Part shown: positions 1 to 12,543 of the stretch, piece after piece
How positions within the stretch are numbered: the first letter of the stretch is position 1
Layout: every line of letters starts with the position of its first letter
Assembly: GCF_902459465.1 (NCBI RefSeq)
Contig: NC_047080.1
Location: forward strand, 9,150,866-9,214,865
Direction: 5' to 3'
Origin: Asterias rubens
Taxonomy: Eukaryota > Echinodermata > Asteroidea > Forcipulatida > Asteriidae
Length of the DNA stretch: 64,000 nt
Made by a program: the position numbers and the translations under genes
Notes under the pieces: generated by a model
Told to the model about the DNA's origin: nothing
Databases searched by the model: none
What the model saw: only the letters and a program-made list of their open reading frames with translations

Positions 1-1477
1 AAATCTTATATTAGCACCATTTATACTTTTACAGCAACATTTTTTCAAGAAAAGTAATGTCTGTATAATTGCTTCAAATGAGGTTAAGTTTGTAAATAAT
101 TCAGTAAAGTACAATGGGTTGTCTATTATTATCAGCAAGATTTGTTTTTACATAATTTAAAAAACTTCAGGAATTTCAGACAGCTTAAAATATTAAAGGC
201 AACACACAAAATCAATCAGTAAAAATGTATGGTTTTTGTATAACTAGATTAAAAAACTTGATTGTGTATTGGAAACCTTCACATATATAAATTTACCATT
301 TGTTTATTAATGAAAAGTATTTTCTAGTCGGACATTCAAACATAGTTAAAGGAACGTTACAGAATTAGTAAGAAAAATAAATCGTATTCATATTTATTTT
401 GGCATTGATGCAATGCAAAATTTGTAATCGGGATTTCACTATTCTTTTGTGACTCAGATGGCCGATCGATCTCAAACTTCTACAGGTTTGTCAGTTTATG
501 TGTATGATGGAGTGCATATAGTGCCTACACTGCCAGCAACTGTTTTGTTAGCAAAAACCAATTCTGTAATGTTCCTATAGTTAAATATATTCAAAGCTGA
601 GTGCAAGAAAGATGAAACGAAAGTTGCTGAATCCTTATGTAGTGTGTCAAACAGGTAAAAAACAGAATTCACCTTTTTTTGACAACTATGTGCTTGTAAA
701 AATATTCTTTTTGTTAAACCGATGTTACAAATTTCTGATCTGATCAGAGTGTGTAACGTATCAGTAAAATACTTCTGCCTTTTATACTAAGATCAAATAT
801 TGATTGATAATACTGGAAGTTCCTATTGAACATTTGCTACTACAAAAGGGTACAGCCTTGGCAAGCAGGACATTTCTCAACCATATCTGTGTACAATGTC
901 AGGCAAATCAACTCCTCTATCTACGCCCCCCCCCTTATCCAAATTGCCCATGCAAATTTTTACAATTTTGTCGAATTAGCATGTTGTTTTTTTTCTTCAA
1001 AAAAAGAAGCTAATAGTTGGTCCAAGTTACCCGCATTCAGGGCAAGGTACTATAGAAAAATTTGTAAAAGTTTAAAAAGAATGTGTTTCGTCCATTTTAA
1101 AATCTACATTAATATCAGCCCATTCGTCCAAAAAACAGGAATTTAATTAAAGTTACAGACCACGAGGGAAATTTGTTCAGGTAAGGGCCATATAGAGGTG
1201 CAACAGGGTAACCAGCCCCCCCCCCCCCCCCCCCACGGCCCATGGCACCACTTATAAGGAATAAATGCTGTGGTGGAAAACAAATCATACGGTCAAGCAA
1301 TAGATGGTATTTGAAAAAGATTACAAAATTTAGGTTGAAAAGTTAACTACTTGACAACAAATGGCATAGATCTTGATGTTGCATCACGTGCATATTGCAT
1401 GTGAAGCTGCCACACAGCCCCTTTATTTTTTACACTTGGTATGTTTTTTATGAGAGATCGCCTAACATTGCAAAGCT
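1..1477. other. AT-rich stretch without recognised gene
   Basis: It holds no convincing exon, RNA gene or known repeat. A poly-C run of about 17 lies at 1217-1234. It could be intergenic or part of a long 3' UTR. Confidence 0.4.
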
Positions 1478-1632
1478 AGCCACAGGCCTGATACTTCCCA
1501 GAGGCAACAAGGCGATTGCATCCCCCTTGCCATTGCCTTGGTGCCCTTGAATGCTGGAATAAAAATTTATAATTTCCTCATATGAAGGAAAAAATGCCTT
1601 GGTGCCCTTGCCCTATAAGCATACAGGCCTGA
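1478..1632. repeat. Copy of the GCCTTGGTGCCCTTG dispersed family
   Basis: It contains AGGCCTGATACTTCCCAGAG, GCCATTGCCTTGGTGCCC and the AATTTCCTCATA block seen again at 38885-39402, 39925-40246, 41790-41972 and 53500-54250. The family looks SINE-like in size, but no tRNA head was found. Confidence 0.6.
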
Positions 1633-1683
1633 AGCCAGATGACCACTTCAAGGTGAAGGCTAGACTGCCACCAGGGGCACGTT

Positions 1684-3115
1684 GCCACCTACTCCTGGGG
1701 CTGAAACAGGGTTACCCCCTTCAAAGTCTGTAAGGATGTAGGCATGGGTATCATCCACTAGGAGCCACCTACTCCTGGGGCTGAAACAGGGTTACCCCCT
1801 TCACAGTCCATAATGATGTAGGCATGGGTATCATCCACTAGAAGCCACCTACTCCTGGGGCTGAAACAGGTTTACCCCCTTCACAGTCCGTAAGGATGTA
1901 GGCATGGGTATCATCCACTAGGAGCCACCTACTCCTGGGGCTGAAACAGGGTTACCCCCTTCACAGTCCATAATGATGTAGGCATGGGTATCATCCACTA
2001 GGAGCCACCTACTCCTGGGGCTGAAACAGGGTTACCCCCTTCACAGTCCGTAAGGATGTAGGCATGGGTATCATCCACTAGGAGCCACCTACTCCTGGGG
2101 CTGAAACAGGTTTACCCCCTTCACAGTCCATAATGATGTAGGCATGGGTATCATCCACTAAGAGCCACCTACTCCAGGGGCTTAAACAGGGCTACCCCCT
2201 TCAAAGTCTGTAAGGATGTAGGCATTGGTATCATCCACTAGGAGCCACCTACTCCTGGGGCTGAAACAGGGTTACCCCCTTCACAGTCCATAATGATGTA
2301 GGCATGGGTATCATCCACTAGGAGCCACCTACTCCTGGGGCTGAAACAGGGTTACCCCCTTCACAGTCCATAATGATGTAGGCATGGGTATCATCCACTA
2401 GGAGCCACCTACTCCTGGGGCTGAAACAGGGTTACCCCCTTCACAGTCCCTAAGGATGTAGGCATGGGTATCATCCACTAGGAGCCACCTACTCCTGGGG
2501 CTGAAACAGGGTTACCCCCTTCACAGTCCATAATGATGTAGGCATGGGTATCATCCACTAGGAGCCACCTACTCCTGGGGCTGAAACAGGGTTACCCCCT
2601 TCACAGTCCGTAAGGATGTAGGCATGGGTATCATCCACTAGGAGCCACCTACTCCTGGGGCTGAACAGGGTTACCCCCTTCACAGTCCGTAAGGATGTAG
2701 GCATGGGTATCATCCACTAGGAGCCACCTACTCCTGGGGCTGGACAGGGTTACCCCCTTCACAGTCCGTAAGGATGTAGGCATGGGTATCATCCACTAGG
2801 AGCCACCTACTCCTGGGGCTGAAACAGGGTTACCCCCTTCACAGTCCATAATGATGTAGGCATGGGTATCATCCACTAGGAGCCACCTACTCCTGGGGCT
2901 GAACAGGGTTACCCCCTTCACAGTCCATAATGATGTAGGCATGGGTATCATCCACTAGGAGCCACCTACTCCTGGGGCTGAAACAGGGTTACCCCCTTCA
3001 AAGTCTGTAAGGATGTAGGCATGGGTATCATCCACTAGGAGCCACCTACTCCTGGGGCTGAAACAGGGTTACCCCCTTCAAAGTCTGTAAGGATGTAGGC
3101 ATGGGTATCGTCCAC
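1684..3115. repeat. 80-bp minisatellite, about 18 tandem units
   Basis: Each unit starts GCCACCTACTCCTGGGGCTG, continues through GGTTACCCCCTTC and ends GGTATCATCCACTAGGA. Units 1-12 are exactly 80 bp; several later ones are 78-79 bp because the GAAACAGG is shortened. Three variant cores occur: CCATAATG, CCGTAAGG and TCTGTAAGG. The array begins and ends with the TCTGTAAGG type. Confidence 0.95.
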
Positions 3116-3117
3116 TA

Positions 3118-4160
3118 TATGAGCCTGCAGAATGCACTACTTTCCAGACTAATGATACATCTTTGGGGTGTGTTATGTTTTGAAAAGGCAAAGGCAATCC
3201 CATTCTCTTGTTCTCTATGAACATGCCAAACTACCAACCTGAAGAAAATACACAATGCAATTGTACAGGTATTATTGCATGTTCATTATGTGCTGATTTG
3301 ATTTTGAAGAAAAGTTTGTGATGGATTTTTTGCACAGGGCAGAATGTCAGACATAAGCATTTCTCACGCCCAACGGCACTGGTATTCAAATGAACTAAAA
3401 CTGTCATCAAGTTTAACTTTAACTAAGTTTTAAGGTTCTACAAAAATGGTTCATAAGTTGTTGCAGTCATTACCATTCATGTATCATATTTCTTACACTA
3501 ATTGGCATAATTGGCAAGTTGCTTGACACCAGGGCCCAATTTCATATAAGTCTGTAAGCACAAAAACTTGTCAAGCAAAGACAACTATTGCTTAACAGAA
3601 ACAGGTTACCAGCCAAAATTACATTAAGTTTACATTGTGGTGACTGGTGACCCACTCATTTTCTGCTTAACAAAGGAATTTGTCCAGCAGAATTTTCTGC
3701 TTGACAGCTTCATGAAATGCGACACGGACATCTTGTCACCATCTTGGTCATGTTCCCTGTATCCATATAACAGCAATGGATGCCAATAATCATTGCACAA
3801 ATAAAGGAGCCAGTCTATTTGTTCTTCCAGCCTCGGATGGCTACAATAATTTGGAATACACACTCAAGATGGCGACACCGTGATAAGAGTCTATGTATAC
3901 CAGAGACCACTACATGATAAGTAAACATTAACACCACTTCATAGCAAACGTTTCTTGACTTTGGCAATAGCTTGACATAATAATACTTCTAATAAACATC
4001 AATAACAACAAACTTTTACAAAATCTCACTAGCAAAATTTTGAAGAGGCAATATTCACACATTCCGATTGTGCTCAAATTGTCGTAGTCTTTTAAAAAAT
4101 AAATAGCTACAATTTAAATGTCTGATCATTATTTGATCTTTCCTTGAGCAAGGTATATAT
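3118..4160. other. Intergenic stretch with a fragment of the GGGCCCAATTTCATA family
   Basis: 3531-3715 carries the repeat that in other places reads GGGCCCAATTTCATAGAGC, with AAGCAAAGACAACTATTGC and the mirrored GCTTCATGAAATG end. No exon is recognised in the remainder. Confidence 0.5.
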
Positions 4161-4536
4161 TTAAAGGCACTGGACACTATTGCTAATTAGTCAAAATAAT
4201 TACTAGCATAAAAATTTACTTGGTAACAGGCAATGGAGAGCTGTTGATAGTATAACATATTGTGAGAAACAGCTCCCTCTGAAGTAACACAGTTTTGAGA
4301 AAGAGGTAATTTCTCACTCAACTATCAAAAGACTTCAGGCCTGAAGCCTTTTTTCAGGCATCTCAAAGCACACAAACTTGTGCAACAAGGTGTTTTTTTT
4401 TATCACTATTCTCTAGCAACTTCGATGACTAATTGAGCCCAAATTTTCACAGGTTTGTTACTTTATGCATATGTTGGGATACACCAAGTGAGAATACTGG
4501 TCTGTGACAATTAACAAAGGTGTCCAGTGCTTTTAA
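4161..4536. mobile_element. MITE of the TTAAAGGCACTGGACACTAT family
   Basis: Terminal inverted repeats of about 27 bp (TTAAAGGCACTGGACACTAT and its mirror CCAGTGCTTTTAA) enclose the shared core with GAGAGCTGTTGATAGTATAA and AAATTTTCACAGGTTTGTTA. It lies just 3' of the TBC gene. Confidence 0.85.
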
Positions 4537-4655
4537 CTCAATCATCTTTCTCTACATGATTTCTGTTTAAAAACGGCAAACATTTCCCCCAAAATCCAGT
4601 CTCTACCTATTTTGATTCCCATCCAGCCTCTGTTTGCAAAACACACAAGCATTCC

Positions 4656-7600
4656 TCATATGGTGGTGTCCTCTATGGGAAGCTGCATCCACACATTCTG
4701 AGCAGAAGGAAAAAAGAAAAACAAGAACTGTTTAACGGGAAGGTAGACATTTGGTAATCACTCTTAAAATTAATTGCAATAAAAACTCACTTACTTAGAA
4801 GTACAGCACCTTTCGATGGCATATGGCATTTTGAGAATTATTACACTTTGAAGTAATGTGGTCATGGAAAAATATATATATATAATATAAGTTTTTATCA
4901 CAACAAATTTGAATCTGAGAAGTGTTACTGAAAGTACTGCTTCCAGATTGTGTATTCAAATCATAGGTTATTCTTCCTGCGTAGACATACTTGTTCCGGA
5001 TTTTCGACAATATCCAAAAAACGCGACCACCTTTTGTAATAAAAAAGTTCCAAAAAACAACACTGCACATGAGCACAATTTTTTTCTTCAGAATCGCGAC
5101 CCCAAGTAGGAAAATAATAGCCAAACAATGTGTGTAAGCACCAGTGATACTTGCTTAGTGAGCCAGAACAATTTGTCTGGTTTAGACTGTATCTCAATTT
5201 CAGATTATCGTACGTGAACAGAGGCACCTTGAGTCTTATGGATCCGTCATCAAACAGGAAGCTGTTACTATAGTTACATTGCAATGAGTAAACAAGTATA
5301 GTGCATACCCGTGTTCCTGGCTGCGGCTGCAGAATGCACCGTAGCACCTTGTAAACTCTTATAAGGTGTTTCATAATTGGGTCTCAGAATTCATAACTTC
5401 ATTAACCTCTCTTTTTGTATAAATGTATCTAAAGGGCCTTGAGTACCTTATTGGTATGTGCACTGTACATGTAAGAACGGCTATATTATTATTATTATTA
5501 TTACCTCACGTGTGTGGCAAGTCCATCTCAGTATCGACTCATCATCACCATAGAAACCAGCACAGCTCACAATGGCTGGTTCACCTTCTTCCAGGCTGAA
5601 GTACAAATTAAAAACATAAATAATAATTTGAAGATAATATAAGGATGATTCCCACGGTCATCTCTAGAATTCTCAAATACTTGTTCACACCTCAACAGGT
5701 GGCTCATATCCTCTGTCAGCCCATTTCCAGCAAAGCCACCACTCACATTCCTGACCACCCCCCCTTACCCCCCCCCCTGTTGACCATTACATCATCTCAC
5801 TTCTAGGTAATGATGTCACCAATCTTATGTTATTTCTGTGTGACATCATTTCTAAAATTAGAGTTCCCCCACCACCAAAATCCTATATAACCTCTGCCCA
5901 ACATTCACTCTGGGCCTCGACTACTCCTTCAACTTTCTCTACACAAGAGACTTGCCTCTCCAACCTACGAGCTAGGTCCAGCACCTCTGTTTCACTTAGT
6001 ATTGCTTTAGTCAACTTGTAGTAAACCGTGACCAGACCCAGACATTTGTTTCAAGTGTTGTCTTCAGTCGTTTCCACAACTCTATACTCCAGTCCGCTCG
6101 GAACACGTTTCTTCGAGTAATACTTAACCAGAGTCTTGCCAATATAATCATCTTATAAAATCTCTTCGTAACAATATGATTCATTTTTTTTTAAAGGGTC
6201 TGGACTTATCATACATTTGGCAAAAAACCTTACTTTATCCCCCCCTAAATTTGACTCTGAGAATCTGATTGCACTAACAGCAACCCAGCAAAGGCGACCC
6301 AGCCATGGCGGCAGTTTGCAGTGTTGTGACATCACACTTTACATAGCAACTTCTATTGATTTGCCGTTAAGATCAATCTTAGCTTTTTGTGAAAGCGGCC
6401 CCAGGTTTTTTCTATGAGAAACAAAGCATCTACATGTAATATCATTTCGATTTAATGGCTTAAGTGACAAGTGTTAGAAGAAAACAAAACACTGAAAGTT
6501 GGACCCACCTTGTAAGTACAAGACAGCGAACTTGATGATCAGAGATTTTCCGTTTCGCTTCGATGCAAAGTTCATAGCCAGCTTGAACATCCACCTCAGA
6601 TGCATCAAACAATGGAGGCCTGGGTCTTGACGTGTACAAGTCACCGATGGAGTCTCTCGATAATACTGACGACGTTGGTCTTAACATGTGAGATTCCGCA
6701 TCCACAAGTGACATCAGCGACATTGCAGAGACGTTGGTCGATTCAACGGCATCGTTGATGAAGATCCGCGACCCACGGCGCGTCTCTTCTCTCATCTCCT
6801 GGCTGTAGCGATACTTCCTGGCTTTCTGTCCGTTGCCGAGGGTAAGTTTCCCAAACATTGACTGGACTTTTTCCAATGCTTTGGAGCTTCTCGGGGATAA
6901 CTCCTCATCTTGTTTCTCCGGGGATTTCTGGCGTGTCTGCCAAATTTTTCGCAGATGTTTTGGGCTGTTGCGCCCTTTGCGACTTCCTTTCCGGCCTTTC
7001 CGTGCCCGAGATATCGGGGAGGGCTTGTTTTCGTCGTCGCTACTGACGACCAGTCCTGATGCACTGTGCACCTTGGCAAGATGTGGCAAATGGCTTTTAT
7101 ATCTCATATCACTGTCGCTACCTGCTGGCGATTCCGGCAACCCGTCGCAAGACTCCACGACAAAAAACTCCTTCAAGATATGCGGCGACGACTTGTCGGA
7201 ATCCTCCGCTTCTCCAGCGTCTGTTTCCGGGATTACAATTTCAGCACACTTTGTTTCCGCGTTTTTCTCTCCGTCTCTTGTCTCCAAATCTGTTGTGTCT
7301 TCATCCTTTCTCTGCGCATCTTTAATTTCCTCCTCTTTAGTCTCAGTGTCTAAAGCTTCTGTGCCTTTTGTTTCTGACTGTGTTCTTCCATCTTGCGTTT
7401 CAGCATCATTTTGACCTGCATCGTTCATGTCAGCAGCTTTCACTCCCAGATCATTGGTTTCTGAATCGTTCATTTCAGCAACATCAACATCCCCTCCACT
7501 CTCCTCCTTTATAACTTGCTTCTCATCTGATTCTACTTCAGAGTCCTCCGTCGGGTGATGTTCACCGTTCACCAGTTTGCAGCCTTGCTGGGACGCAACA

Positions 7601-10600
7601 GTTTGTGCCTTGGCAATTTGATAGATTGTCAGGTAGCCAGATGCTGTGCCGACCCACAACGAGTCTTTATAAGGCAGCAAAGAGATGATCTTAGACTGGT
7701 TATGACTGTCTTGTGGCTATAAGGAGTAAGAAAATAATGATTAAACAAATTAACGTCCAGTGGTATCATGCCTAGCCTTCCACCTCTAGGGACCCTGGTT
7801 AGAATCCTACCGGGGGCACTTTTGGGTTTTTCAGTCCCTACTTGCCTTCATGGGTTTTCCCTGGAACAATTCTCTGGGGTTTTCCTCCCACTTCTAAAAC
7901 TGAGATTTCTTCATTGTCTTCTCACCTTGTCTAGATGCTGAAGAGGCTTTGACAAGTATTATAATAGATGTACATGCAGATGCAGAACTGATTGAATTTG
8001 TTAAAGGGAAGGTACACGCTTGGTAATTACTCAAAACAAATATTAACTTAAAAACTGACTTGGTCATGAGCATTGGAGAGCTGTTGATAGTATAAAACAT
8101 TGAGGGAAACGACTCCCTCTGAAGTAATGTAGTTTTTGAGAAAGAGGTAATTTCTCACTCAAATAATAAAAGACTTCTAGCTAGAAGTCTTTTATTCCTA
8201 TCTGAAAGCACACAAATTCATCCAACAAGGGTGTTTTGTCTTTCATCATTTTCTCGCAACTTCGATGACCGATTGAGCCCAAACTTTCACAGGCTTCTAA
8301 TCTTATGGTTATGACGGGATTCACCAAGTGCGAAAACCGGTCTTTGACAATTACCAAACGTGTACCTTCCCTTTAAAGAAAAATCCTAACAAACTGTGAT
8401 TTGTGTGATTGAGCATCCATCTTGATTTCCCCAAATTTCAACAAATATTGTAATCATTAATATGAATGCCGCCCTCTAGAGGGGCAAATTAAGAAGGATC
8501 AATGGAAAAAGAAACTTATTTGTGACTCATGTCTGTACATCATCTAATTGCTGTTGCAAGTCGCCAACGTACACGTAAACATACACTGTTTTCTGTTGTA
8601 CTTGTTGCAGGTGTAAATTTGTTTATTTTGTTTATTCGTCTATTGTAAAGCTATATAGGATTTGAGGCATTGCATTGTGGGGTATCAATATACATTTGGT
8701 TTGCGGTAACACCATGTGTGTGTCTACTTGCCAGGTAGAGTTTGTTCTAAGAGAACTGTCCTTCTTCATTCTACTACCGCGAGTAGATTGTTCGGGTGTT
8801 CAGTTCTAAAAAGAATTGCCTGGTATAGAAATTAGGCTGGGACTATCCGAACACCCGAACAATCTATTTCGCGGTAGTAGAATAAAGAAAGACAGTTCTC
8901 TAAGAACAAACTCTACCTGGCAAGTAGATACACACATGGTGTTAACGCAAACCAAATATATATTGTAAACCTGTTGTTTAGTTTGTTTTGTAGGCTGTTC
9001 CTTGACAAGCCCTGCTTTTTGGAACGTGTCTCCACATTCATATATTATTTCCTGTACTTTTTGATGATGATATGAGGAAATAAGCGTTGCTTTGAATTGA
9101 ATTTAAATAAGTACCTGCTTCACGATTGGCGTTTGGTCAGCCGATGTATCGTGGACCATAACGCACTGTACCTGGACATAATCCCACAACATTAGTAAGC
9201 TCGATCCCCTTACGGTGATCCACACGCCCTGGTCGCCCAGGTACATTCCAGACACATGGATATCTGGATCCTTGGATATTTCAAAACCGTCAACGATGTT
9301 CAACGAACTGCAAGTAAGAAGGAAAAACAATTAATGAAGTGCAAGAAAATTTGAAAGATTAAAGGCAGTGGACACTATTGGTAATTGTCAAAGACTAGAC
9401 TTCACAGTTGGTGTATCTCAACATAAGCATAAAATAACAAACCTGTGAAAATTTGAGCTCAATCGGTCATCGACTTTGCGAGATAATAATGAAAGAAAAA
9501 ACACCCTAGTCACACGGAGTTGTGTGCGTTTAGATGGTTGATTACAAGACATCAATTTCTAAATCCGAGTCTCGAAATCAAATTCGTGGAAAATTACTTC
9601 TTTCTCGAAAACTATGGCACTTCAGAGGGAGCCGTTTCTCACAATGTTTTATACCATCAACCTCTTCCCATTGCTTGCACCAAGAAAAGTTTTATGCTAA
9701 TAATTATTTTAATTAATTACCAATAGTGTCCACTGCCTTTAAGTAAAAAGAAAAAGTCTGTCCAGAGCCAATATGGCTCATTAGGCGGGTGTTTATATCT
9801 GGTATCATTGGTATTAAACAACGAAGAATATTTGCAGTCCCCCTGGGTTAGCCACTAGACCACAGAGTATAGACGATGTGACCTATGTTTACATTCAAAC
9901 CGCCCTCTGTTGAAAAAAACACTGTATACGTCATGTTTCGCCGGGCAAAAAGACACGTAGTCATGGTAAGATTGCATACACTTTCTCGCTGGCTGCCAAA
10001 ACACAAAGGTTTTTGCCCGGCGGTATGTGTGCGAATCGTGTTATGGTTTTTGTGCGACATCGTCTATACACTTACTTGTTGACAATGTTGATGGAGTTTC
10101 CGCAGGCACACCATATCTGCTCAACTTGTGGGAGGTACAGCACACTTCGCACAGCGGTGGCTCCAATGGCCTGATAGAACACGTCTCGTGGACTGGCATG
10201 AGATGCACCCTGAAATAAAACAATGTCAACTCAATCAGAGATGAAAATTCAACATTTTGTTCGCGCTAGTTATTGATTTGGTTGTGGAAACCAGGATGGC
10301 GTTCCCATACATGTAGCCTGAGATTTTACTACTCTTTAAGGGAAGGTATATGTTTGGTAATCACTCGTAAAATTTAATAGTTGTAAAATTTGAACTAGGG
10401 ATAAAGAATATTATTTGGTTTTACCCTTACAACGATGTGTTTATAGATACCGTGTTTATAAGCAGTGTAGGCACTTTACCGTGTTTATAAGCACTCTGTG
10501 AAAAAAAAGCATATTACTCAGGTGGGATTTGAACCCACGACTTTTGCCAATCTAGAGCAGATGTCTTACAAACTTGACAACCAAAATTGCCCGGTAGCAA

Positions 10601-12543
10601 GGGGCAGTTTGAATCCTATATTTTAGCAGCGGGTACCTCAGCTATATATTGGATGTTAATTTTGCATCGGATAAAGAACATATAGCTCTAGATTGGCAAA
10701 CGTCATGGGTTCAAACCCCACCCAAGTAATATGCCTGTGATTTTTGTCACAGAACTCCGGACAGCACTGAGTATACAGTGCTTATACACACATGAGTCTA
10801 AGGGTAAAATCAAACAATACTCCTAAAATTTATGGCAAAAATAAATTTCTTGGATAGAAGTACAGCAGCTATCAATAGTACATGTATAATGCATTTTGAG
10901 AACCATTTCACTTCAAAGTATTGTGGTTAAGGAAAAAGAGATCATTTTTTTTATACCCCAAATTTGAATTTGAGAATTGTTACTGTCAGAAAACGTTTAT
11001 TTTTGCCGCAAATAATTAATACAACTTTTTGGTCCGGTGTTACATTGTTTGTTACCTCAATAACAGCTAAAGTGCCATCGGCTAGCCCAATATAGACGTT
11101 CCTAGTGAGTGGGTCATGGACGATACTCAGTGGAGTGTCTCGTAGTCTCTCAAACCAAAGTTCCTCTCTGAAATCAGAACGGATTCCGTCATACCCATCA
11201 TCACAATAAAACAAATAAGAACTCACTCCACGGTAGTAAAGCTAATAATGAGAAGTCCCCTCGATTCACAAAAGCAAAATTAGTAGTCCCGGCCGATTTC
11301 CTACCTTTCGCCCAGGTAGTAGTTAAAAAGCAGGACAGTCCTTTTCAGAACTGAGAAGTCTTCTGTTTTCCGAAAATCTACTTCGTGGTAGTAGAATATA
11401 AAGCAAGACCTAGTTCCCAAAGAGCAAAATATACCCAGCAAGATACACGCATGGTGTTACCACAACCAAATAATATATTAATACCTCACCATGAAATGGC
11501 TAAAATCCCATACACAAAACAAAACAACTGCTGCTTTAGGCTCAGTCAGTTATTGTGAAACGATGCGCTTTTGGTACAGGGTTTCAAACAGGCGATAGAT
11601 GGAAATTTGCATCGGCATATTTTTTTTCACAGAGCTCGGGAAAGTACCGAGTACACAGTGCTTACACACATTGGTGTACATATATGGGTAAAACAAAATT
11701 TAATGTTCTTCATCCCCGGTGCAAATTTCCATCTATTAAATAGGTCTGTAGTGGATTGGTCAGGGAATGCAAGTCGACGCTATGGAACAGAATTACTGAA
11801 ACTTGTTGGAATACTCACAGAGTTCCGACACTGAAGGCGTAGAGGAAGTTGGAGATTGTTCCTAGTAGAGCCATGTCCACACCAGCCATAGTCACACATA
11901 CAATCCTATTATCCAGCTGAAACACGCAATACATGTTACACATGTTAAAGGATTTGGGTACTTTTTACATTAAACTTACAGGGTTTGAAGAAAATGATAG
12001 TGGAAAGCTTCCCTTCAAATATTACTTACTTAGGTGCTGTAGTTTTTGAGAAATGAGTAAAACAATGTCATGAAAATAAGTTTGTAAATGCTTAAAATAA
12101 TTTTCTTCTCATGAGACGAAAATTATTTTCATGAAATTGTTTTAGTCATTTCCCCAAAACAAAACATTTCCCCCATTGTTTATAATAAATTGGGTAATAA
12201 AGTGGCTTCAACGAAAATAGTTTGTTAGAAACACAAAGTCAAGGCTTAAGACATAGCAACTTTTTTTTTTTTTTCATGTCGTGAAAATATGATTTGCCAC
12301 TATTGATTATATATATTTTTTTTTTCTGGGGGGAAGAAATGTCTGGGTCTTAAACCACTGGGCCCTGGTTTCTGAAATTGCTCTCTGAATATTTTCAGGA
12401 CACTGTCAAATATTTCAATTATTTCATTTTTGGATTCCATACGAGTCTTACCCTAACTCCAGAGTTTTGCTTGATACATTTCCCGACGTCGACACGGCCG
12501 ATCCAGCCCTGTCTTAACTCTCCTCGGCAAATCAACAAGTTGC
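4656..12543 (-). CDS. TBC1D2-like: C-terminal beta-propeller with a long disordered loop (coding exons 19-26)
   Basis: These exons encode about residues 821-1476. Repeated blade-like strands occur: NLLICRGELRQGWIG; TMAGVDMALLGTISNFLYAF; PLTRNVYIGLADGTLAVIE; LPQVEQIWCACGNSINIVN; YLGDQGVWITVRGSSLLMLW; YKDSLWVGTASGYLTIYQI; and last GEPAIVSCAGFYGDDESIL followed by RW. The xxWVGTxxGxLxIY and VSCAGxYxDDxSILxW patterns resemble the C-terminal propellers of ARHGEF10, LRRK and JIP3/4 proteins. Exon 24 (6509-7716) splits the last blades with about 330 disordered residues: an acidic D/E/T-rich repeat, then a Lys/Arg-Gly-Ser stretch. The last exon (4656-4697) adds NVWMQLPIEDTTI and a stop. The propeller assignment is by pattern only. 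Confidence 0.8.

Noticed and set aside
1684-3115. CRISPR-like regular repeat
   Set aside because: The units are contiguous with no unique spacers, and the genome is eukaryotic. It is a minisatellite.
6833-7414. A 193-codon plus-strand frame
   Set aside because: It is the antisense of exon 24 of the TBC gene, which has matching splice sites and domain continuity on the minus strand.
10500-10740. Possible tRNA genes from GGGTTCAAACCCCACCC-type B boxes
   Set aside because: The heads lack paired acceptor stems and carry the SINE tail, so they are tRNA-derived repeats, not tRNA genes.
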